Source of the DNA: Lantana camara
Lineage: Eukaryota; Streptophyta; Magnoliopsida; Lamiales; Verbenaceae
Direction of reading: 5' to 3'
Assembly (NCBI GenBank): GCA_037501455.1
Contig: CM074857.1
Coordinates: forward strand, 30,400,001-30,464,000
DNA length: 64,000 nucleotides
Position numbers and translations under genes: made by a program. A model generated the notes under the pieces. The model was not told the DNA's origin. It worked only from the letters and a program-made list of their open reading frames with translations, and did not search any database. Positions 57,263 through 64,000 of this stretch are shown here, piece by piece (within the stretch, counting starts at the first letter, position 1; every line of letters begins with the position of its first letter).

Positions 57263-57785
57263 GGGCTAATCCCGATCACCCCTGTCCTTTGGACGATTTT
57301 GCACTTTTTCCCATATGATTTGATCTTTAGCATTTACCATCCTAATTTTTGAAAAATATCACACTTAAACCCTTGTAACAAACTTTAACAAAGCAAATCT
57401 ATACAAAACTGATCTCAAATATTTAGAGATTATATATCAAATTGAAGCTCTCAATGCAAAGGAACACAACAATGACCTTGAAATCAAAATCCGACAACCG
57501 ATAAAGCAGAAATCATCAATTAAAGACGACACACGACGAATGAAACTTTTGGTGGCTAATAGGGTCGACTAGGGTATGAGCTTAGTTCTCCTTGGAAAGA
57601 TGAATATGATGGCGGGTGTCTTGAAGCTTGGGTCGTTATGACGAAGGAGAAATCGACGGTCAAAATTTTTTAAAGGGGTTAAGTGTAATATTTTTCAAAG
57701 GTTAGGGGGTAAATGCTAAAAATCAAAGCATAGGGAGAAAAGTGCAAAATCTCTCAAAGGACAGGGGGCCGATCAGGATTAACCC
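57263..57785. mobile_element. Mutator-type MITE, copy 2 (complete)
   Basis: It starts GGGCTAATCCCGATC and ends GATCAGGATTAACCC, with inverted repeats of over 100 bases. A perfect 9-bp duplication TATTTTATT is at 57254-57262 and 57786-57794. Length 523 bases. The interior matches 1265-1757 in reverse complement ('GTCGACTAGGGTATGAGC' here; GACCCTATTAGCC region there). No transposase. It lies in an intron of copy B. Confidence 0.88.
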
Positions 57786-57794
57786 TATTTTATT

Positions 57795-58537
57795 TGTGTG
57801 AGTGAATAAAAATTAAAATATGTGATAAAATACATAATTAAAAGTTGAAACAAAAATTCCATTCTTTTGTAAAATGTTTAGATTTTAATTTAGAGTTAAT
57901 TACATTTTTCTATCTAAAATATCTTTTTTGCCAGTTTGCCACTTTAACTTTTTAATATACCGATTGCTATCTGAAGTATGACAAGTATTGCAGTGTAAGT
58001 ACCTGAAGTATTTTTCCAGCCATTTTAATATTTTTCTTAAGAACAAGAGGTAATTTAACAACACTTTTCACCTAAAAAAAATAAGTTTATAGAGATAAAA
58101 TTAGGGCATATGCAAATTAAGATCAAATCCTACGATTAAAAGATCCATTTTTTTGGTGAAAAAAATATGATTTAACAACACTTTTCACCCAAAAACTAAG
58201 TTTATAGAAATAAAATTAGAACATTTGTAAATTAAGATCAAATCCTAGAATTAAAAGATCAATTTCTTTGGTGAAAAGTGTTCATGATTGTTATTAAAAT
58301 GACCGGAAAAATACTGTAGGTACTAAACTGTAATACTTGTTATATATCAGGTAGTAATTGATAATATTAGAAAATTAAGGTAGCAAAGTGCAAAAAAGGC
58401 GATGCTCTAGATCTGAAAATGTATAACCAAAAAAACAAAATACATTTTGCCCTCGTAGTGGTAAATAGGTAGGTAAATGCAATTAACTCTTCTACAAGGT
58501 AACAAGAATATATATTGAGAAATCAAAATAAATTAAC
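57795..58537. other. Intron DNA with internal duplication, no gene seen
   Basis: A segment of about 120 bases with 'GATCAAATCCTA.(A/G)ATTAAAAGATC' occurs twice (about 58065-58165 and 58180-58280). Exon 5 would be expected in this interval or the next one down, and is absent. Confidence 0.5.
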
Positions 58538-58772
58538 CTGGAGAACGAGCCAAATAGCCCAGGTCAAATTTGCACCGAATAAGAGAAGAGAACCCTTAAT
58601 CCGTTCTTCTTTCGAGTAAGTCTTTGAAGACGAACTGAGGGCTTCATTTTTCGAACTTGAATACAAAGGAATGCCCTTATAGAAAGTTATGACCATTGCT
58701 CCTGTGACACTAAGTACCGATCCTAGAACTTTTGCCCATCCTTGCTTCTGTCTTAGTGCAAGTTTTTCAATC

Positions 58773-59961
58773 CTATATAAAATCATAGCAGTATTGTTGT
58801 TTGTTTCTAAATTAAAGTTATAAATCAACCAATAATTTAGTGAAAGAAATTATAATTTATTAAAGAGTTGAATATAATTTAAAGTCATTATTTAATAAGG
58901 GAAAACTGCATTATTGGTTCGGTAAGTTTTTCATTTTGACAATTTACTTCTGTCGGAATTATATTTTGCCACTAAGTCCAACAATACTAAAAAATTGATT
59001 ATCTAATTTTCACCGGAAATGTCCATGTGGTTGCCCAATTTATGTCGGTGACGTGGAAGCCATGTAGACCTTTTTCGCGAGATAATGATTTTCCAACGAA
59101 AAACAGACAACCTTGTAAAATTTTTAAAATTATATTACAAATCTTGATTCGAACAAGTGTAAATTGTCAAAACAAAAAAATTTGTAGGACTAATTTTGCA
59201 TTTTTATTTTTAATTAATAAGTATTTTAAATAGGCGATGTAGGGAACATTATAAAATTATATTTTGAAGTAATGCAGAGTTTGAGTGAAGTGGCGTATGT
59301 GTAATTCTAGAAGTTTTGATCCAATTTAAAGGGTTATTGCACCAGGTGTATTTAAAACTTATCGTATATATATATAAAAAAAAAAAAAAAGTCTATTGGG
59401 TTTAAGAAATACAATGCGACCAACCGGTGCTAGGGTTAGAATCTCCTGTCTCAAATTTATATTTCATCTTTATGTTTCACTTACATACACGCATATAAAT
59501 AAACGATATAAGCGAAATAGGAGATAAAAATAAAAACGTGAAAGAGGAAATTCTGAGCCCCGTGATGCTTAACTATTGGCGCAAAATGAAAAAACAACCA
59601 CAAGAAAGGAATATTTTGGTAGTTTTACAGTTTTGTTGGGGATGTTTTTGAATCAAGAATAAGAATTCGCGACAGTACTAATGTAGTTATTGTTGACCTA
59701 GGGACGTTTTTTTTATAAATATACCAAACATCGTAGGTAACTTGTGTAAATCACCCAAAGGGAAACCATTTATAAATTGATATTACATTAGTCGTCCTTA
59801 AAGTTTTGTTTAGATAGATCTTACAAATAAGCACCAATATTAGCTTCTCCAATTATAAGAGGTAACCTTTATGCATAATGAAATTTCAGGCGTCGTATTG
59901 TAATTTCTTTTACCACAGAACTTTTTCCTAACTACACCAAATTATAAGAGGTAATTAGTTT
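58773..59961. other. Intron 3 of copy B, no gene seen
   Basis: AT-rich; short frames only, and no element boundaries recognised before the SINE at 59976. Confidence 0.45.
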
Positions 59962-59975
59962 GTGAATATAAACAA

Positions 59976-60065
59976 TATATATATTTTTTTTTTTCCAACA
60001 CACACCCCAAGTGACCAGAGGGATTTAAACCCGGGTCATTGCATTCGAGAATTAACCCTCAAACC
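59976..60065 (-). mobile_element. SINE, short copy
   Basis: A T run on the plus strand (A tail on minus) and a B-box-like sequence (plus GGATTTAAACC at 60021-60031) are bounded by a perfect 14-bp duplication GTGAATATAAACAA at 59962-59975 and 60066-60079. Length 90 bases, 5' truncated against its relative at 60188. Confidence 0.75.
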
Positions 60066-60180
60066 GTGAATATAAACAAAGTTAATTACCTACAACTATT
60101 AATTTATATTTCACAAATCTTTTTTATTTGCTACTCTATACATGTTATGTGTGATTATTATAACATACACCAAAAGGTTA

Positions 60181-60187
<7 letters not shown>

Positions 60188-60213
<26 letters not shown>

Positions 60214-60296
60214 TCATACATGCACATTTGGAGATTTGAACCCATGACCTTGCCTTGAATAAAAAACTTATTAACCATTTGTATCAACCCATGTTG
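60188..60296 (-). mobile_element. SINE with 21-bp target duplication
   Basis: On the minus strand an A-box-like TGGGTTGATACAAATGG is followed by 'GGCAAGGTCATGGGTTCAAA' with the B box, then an A tail and TA repeats. The duplication at 60167-60187 and 60297-60317 is perfect over 21 bases. It inserted into intron 3 of the WAT1-related copy B, 30 bases from the exon 3 donor. Confidence 0.85.
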
Positions 60297-60539
60297 ACAC
60301 CAAAAGGTTAATTATATGGTTTCGTTTAACTTGATAATATGACAACACCTGAAACACACAGCGATGATGAAGACCATAGCAGGAATGCTGTTGGTAAAAG
60401 CAATAGCAAAAGTTGCAGAAACGTAGTTCAACGCGATGTAGTGTATAGATTCAACGACAGTGCAATCCTGTAATTCATGAATGCATGCAAGAATGAGTTC
60501 ATCAATAAATTAATTTATCTCGAATCATAATCACAATTT

Positions 60540-60540
<1 letters not shown>

Positions 60541-60583
<43 letters not shown>
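60541..60583. repeat. AAT microsatellite
   Basis: About 14 repeats of TAA/AAT. It sits in intron 2 of copy B. Confidence 0.9.
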
Positions 60584-61209
60584 GACAAATATCACAATGT
60601 ATAACCCAATTACCCAAAAACCCTCATAATTGACAAATTACATGATGTTTTCCGTAACTCTTATTTAAACTTCATGTTGTTTTTGGTATATAATTTCTTA
60701 ATTTTGAGGAGTTTTCTGTAATTTAGTTAAAGTTTAGAGAGTCGTCATAATTAGTAATATATACTAGAGTCAATTTATTTTTATTTAAATGGTGTCAATT
60801 ACTTAAATATGGAACTCTCCCAACCTTTGATAGGTGTATTTTCAAATGTGAGAACACAAAATTTTTTGATTAAGTCAGAATCACACTAATCCAATGACTT
60901 ATACAACTTAGTGGTACATTTAAATAACTTATTGTAAACTCTCATAATCATATTAGGAGCCTATAATTTGCCCCTTAAATAATTTTTTAAAGTAAATAAA
61001 CTAAAATCATGTTAGGTGTTTTTTTAGATTCGAACTCGAAATCTCTTAGTGAGTAAACTGCGTAACAATAAATTGTAAAATTACATGACTTGTCGGTGCA
61101 TTTAAATAACTTGTATAAAATATTAGAAAGTTAGAAACCAAACTCAGATTCCACGACAAGCACACATTAAATTGATGGCAAATAATTGAATTAAATTCAC
61201 TTCATACAC
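60584..61209. other. Intron 2 of copy B, no gene seen
   Basis: AT-rich. 'AGATTCGAACTCGAAATCTC' near 61027 resembles a SINE B box but lacks the other parts. Confidence 0.45.
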
Positions 61210-61591
61210 GCAGGAGGCAACAACGAAAATTTTGAAAAGCAAATACCACGTTAGAGGAGGTGAGTTGACGTTCCTGGATTTTAATTAAACCAAAAGGCAA
61301 AAAAATAAAAAGATGTCAATATATGTCATGCATGCATATATAACATATTGAAAACCAAATGGATCTAAGTGTAAATATTTAGAAACCTTTCATAGAAGTA
61401 AGCCAAAGGAGGCCAATGCAAGAGTACCGGCAGCCTGGCGATACGCGACGAAAACAGAAGGTTTCATACCGGAAGAGATGGCTGCTTTTAACAGCATAAA
61501 CATTGCTGTGTAAACAAACTGTGTGAATATCATGGCAATCAAAGGCATATGTTTTTGCATGCCTATTTTGCATTTTATCTTCATTTTTGTT

Positions 61592-62125
61592 AGAAATCAG
61601 AGAAATAATTATGCCAAAATATTGTAAATCAGAATTGTAGTTTTAGTAGAAGAAAGGTTAATTGGAGAAAGCAGAAGAGTTTAAATTTTATAGTGATGGG
61701 CTTTGTCTGAGACTAACAGTGGTAGGTGGAGTTAGAATTTTATAATGATGGGCTTTGTCTGAGACTAATAATGGAAGGATAGTGATGGCTTTTTTTAGAA
61801 TAATATTTAGTGGAAGGGTAGAATACTAGTGGACTAATAGTGGAAGGATATAGTGATGGCTTTGTTTAGAATAATAGTGGAAGGGTAGACGGAGGAGAAG
61901 TGTATATATTTGAAGTGTATATATTTATACTTTATAGAGTAGTTTAACCGACTCTAATTATTTTAACACCTTGCTTGAATTTTTTATTGTTGCAAATTAA
62001 CATATGATGTATCTAGATTATCCTTTCTATTTTAAATATTTCTCTTCAATCATTTAGAACTTAACCACTAAAATATCTAGCTAACAAAACATATATGGAA
62101 AAATACATTATTATATTTTAATAAT
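61592..62125. repeat. Insertion with tandem repeats between promoter and start of copy B
   Basis: Copy A has its TATA box 80 bases from the ATG; in copy B the same promoter sequence lies over 600 bases away, separated by this stretch. It contains degenerate repeats 'TGATGGGCTTTGTCTGAGAC' (61692 and 61746) and 'AATAGTGGAAGG' between 61684 and 61890. I recognise no element ends. Confidence 0.6.
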
Positions 62126-62208
62126 TTTGCAAATTATTATTATAATTATTTTCTTAGTTAAACTAATATATTCTGAACAGAATGCGCGTTATGAGAATTA
62201 CGATTACA

Positions 62209-62216
62209 TATTTATA
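62209..62216 (-). promoter_or_regulatory. Displaced TATA box of copy B
   Basis: Minus strand TATAAATA in sequence that matches 52800-52915 upstream of copy A. It is now about 625 bases from the ATG at 61584. Confidence 0.5.
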
Positions 62217-62290
62217 AACAATGAATTGGCATTTCTGCCTTCAGTAATGACCTCCATTAGGTGCAGAACAATGAGGGAAGAATAGATTCG

Positions 62291-62598
62291 ATAGAGATCT
62301 TGCATAAAATTAGAGGGCCCAAGGGCATAAACCTGAAATTGGATACTGCAATTTGGAGAATTTCCTTTTTGTTGGAACGCAATTTGGAGAGTTGGAATAT
62401 TAATGATACCTTAATATGCAACTGCTTGTGAGTTATGACCACATGGTGTTACATAGCGATTTAATGCGGTTGATGGAAGGCCACAATATATATATACTAG
62501 TCGGCGGGGGCACGCGGTTCATGTGTGCAAAAGAAAAAATTATAATATAATTAGTTATGATAAAAATTTAAGAAAAATAAAAAAATAGAAAGGGCTAT
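62291..62598. other. Flanking DNA, no gene seen
   Basis: AT-rich sequence between the promoter of copy B and the CACTA end. It ends with TAT at 62596-62598, the expected 3-bp target site next to the CACTA terminus. Confidence 0.45.
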
Positions 62599-64000
62599 CA
62601 CTACAAGAAAACAGGCGAATTCCGAGGGAAATTTCCGAGGGAAATATTCCCTCGGAATTCCCTCGGAAATTCCGAGGGAATTCCGAGAGATTTCCGAGGG
62701 AATATTTCCCTCGGAATTTTCCGAGGGACTTCCGAGGGAATTCCGAGGGAATTCGCCAAATTAATTTCCGAGGGAATATTCCCTCGGAAATCCCTCGGAA
62801 ATGTTAGCGCCAAGGTTAGCCGCCAAGTTTTCCGAGGGATTTCCGAGGGAAAATTCCCTCGGAAAATTAAAATTTAATTATTTTTTAAATTAAAACTAGT
62901 TTCCGAGGGATTTCCGAGGGATTATTCCCTCGGAAATGTTCTAATATTAAATCTTGAACTTTCCGAGGGAATTTCCGAGGGAATTTTCCCTCGGAAAATA
63001 AAAAATTATTAATTTTTAAACTAAAATTAGTTTCCGAGGGATTTCCGAGGGAATAATTCCCTCGGAAATGTTCACTTATTTTAAATCTTGAATTTTCCGA
63101 GGGAATTTCCGAGGGAAAATTCCCTCGGAAAATTAATACATAAATAAATTTTAAATTAAAACTAGTTTCCGAGGGAATTTCCGAGGGAAAATTCCCTCGG
63201 ACAATTAATACATAAATAAATTTTAAATTAAAACTAGTTTCCGAGGGAATTTCCGAGGGAATATTCCCTCGGAAAATAAAAAATTATTAATTTTTAAACT
63301 AAAATTAGTTTCCGAGGGATTTCCGAGGGAATAATTCCCTCGGAAATGTTCACATATTTAAATCTTGATACATAAATAAATTTTAAATTAAAACTAGTTT
63401 CCGAGGGAATTTCCGAGGGAAAATTCCCTCGGAAAATAAAAATTATTAATTTTTAAACTAAAATTAGTTTCCGAGGGATTTCCGAGGGAAAATTCCCTCG
63501 GAAAATTAATACTTATTTAATTTTTAAATTAAAATTAGTTTCCGAGGGATTTCCGAGGGAATTATTCCCTCGGAATTGTTCAAATATAAAATCTTGAATT
63601 TTCCGAGGGAATTTCCGAGGGAAAATTCCCTCGGAAAATTAAAAATTATTAATTTTTAAACTAAAATTAGTTTCCGAGGGATTTCCGAGGGAATTATTCC
63701 CTCGGAAATGTTCATATATTTAAATCTTGAACTCGGAAATTCCCTCAAAAAATTAAAACTTATTTAATTTTTAAATAAAATTTCATGTTATTAAATTGAT
63801 ATTTTAAAGTATGATTTTCTTTTTTTATATTTTATTTTATGGAAAATTCCGAGGGAATTCCGAGGGATTTCCGAGGGAAAATGGAATTCCCTCGGAAATC
63901 CCTCGGAATTCCCTCGGAATTTGCCATAACTATTTTTAATTATTAAATATTATGTAACGATTTGTTGAATTTAATTACAATCCATGATAATTATATGCAT
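62599..64000. mobile_element. CACTA (En/Spm) transposon terminus, runs off the window
   Basis: The terminus CACTACAAGAAAAC at 62599-62612 is the hallmark of plant CACTA transposons. It is followed by a subterminal array of TTCCGAGGGA motifs: I count 37 CCGAGGG and 21 CCCTCGG between 62620 and 63920. In En/Spm, subterminal repeats bind the transposase. No transposase is seen before the window end. The other terminus and the second 3-bp TSD lie outside. Confidence 0.8.
62620..63920. repeat. Subterminal palindromic array of the CACTA element
   Basis: Most units read forward-forward-reverse (GTTTCCGAGGGATTTCCG... then CCCTCGGAAA), each able to fold into a hairpin, and are spaced by AT-rich linkers such as AATTTTTAAACTAAAATTAG. 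Linker types alternate, giving a higher-order period of roughly 130 bases. A perfect long palindrome with arms of about 32 bases lies near 63845-63920. Confidence 0.9.

Larger units (their letters stand above)
54978..61584 (-). pseudogene. WAT1-related (nodulin MtN21/EamA) transporter, copy B
   Basis: Exons on the minus strand: 1, about 61391-61584 (MQKHMPLIAMIFTQFVYTAM); 2, about 61210-61273; 3, 60349-60467 (ALNYVSATFAIAFTNSIPAM); 4, 58538-58772 (AKVLGSVLSVTGAMVITFYK); part of 6, 56895-56960 (GLLLTAIFSALLFHETLHWG); 7, 54978-55113 (GGVLLVCGLYAFLWGKNKEL). Same family and intron plan as copy A, so the two are tandem duplicates. One extra base near 61410 shifts the frame in exon 1 and gives a TGA. 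I find no exon 5, and the 5' half of exon 6 is replaced by an inverted copy of its own end. The introns are swollen by mobile elements. A dead gene. Confidence 0.83.

Noticed and set aside
62620..63920. CRISPR-like appearance of short repeats with spacers
   Set aside because: The repeats are palindromic pairs with recurrent, non-unique AT linkers behind a CACTA terminus in plant DNA; no cas genes are present.

Overview
The window looks like nuclear DNA of a flowering plant, most likely a eudicot. It is AT-rich, and it holds plant Ty1/copia and Ty3/gypsy retroelements, plant L1-type LINEs with an RNase H domain, tRNA-derived SINEs, Mutator, hAT and CACTA elements, a piece of plant mitochondrial 26S rRNA, and introns and coding sequence of the plant WAT1-related (nodulin MtN21/EamA) transporter family. 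I see no intact host gene. The region is a nest of insertions around a tandem pair of decayed transporter genes.

Layout. 1-1263: mitochondrial-type DNA (3' end of 26S rRNA, half of a trnfM, then a short reverse-transcriptase fragment that reads copia-like then gypsy-like). 1265-1757: Mutator-type MITE with one truncated end. 2163-7007: a small LTR element (TRIM-like, minus strand, TSD GTTTT) split by a 3.8 kb solo LTR. 7040-16445: minus-strand LINE 1, split by a 3.5 kb solo LTR at 10847-14382. 16500-20387: a SINE, a probable solo LTR of another family, and plain AT-rich DNA. 20388-31905: an 86-bp minisatellite split by an 11.3 kb large-LTR Ty3/gypsy element (TSD AGTGT). Its gag is split again by a reverse-oriented solo LTR, and most of its pol is deleted. 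32058-41283: LINE 2, minus strand, with a 13-bp TSD, split by a 2.6 kb solo LTR that carries six copies of an 18-bp palindrome. 41297-44258: AT-rich DNA and two MITEs, one holding a SINE. 44364-49966: a young Ty1/copia element (295-bp LTRs differing at two sites, TSD ATAAT) with a long open pol but a wrecked gag.

50132-61584 holds two tandem WAT1-related genes, both on the minus strand and both broken (stop codon, frameshifts, missing exons). A Pack-MULE carrying an expansin gene fragment lies between them (53316-54567). The introns of the second copy hold a 189-bp-arm inverted repeat, a hAT MITE, a second Mutator MITE and two SINEs. From 62599 to the window end lies the terminus of a CACTA transposon, whose subterminal region is an array of 37 forward and 21 inverted CCGAGGG motifs arranged as palindromes.

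The TSDs give an order of insertion: LINEs, the TRIM and the minisatellite first; large-LTR elements into them, several then reduced to solo LTRs; the copia element last. Boundaries marked by matching TSDs are firm. Family names rest on motif recognition, without database searches.
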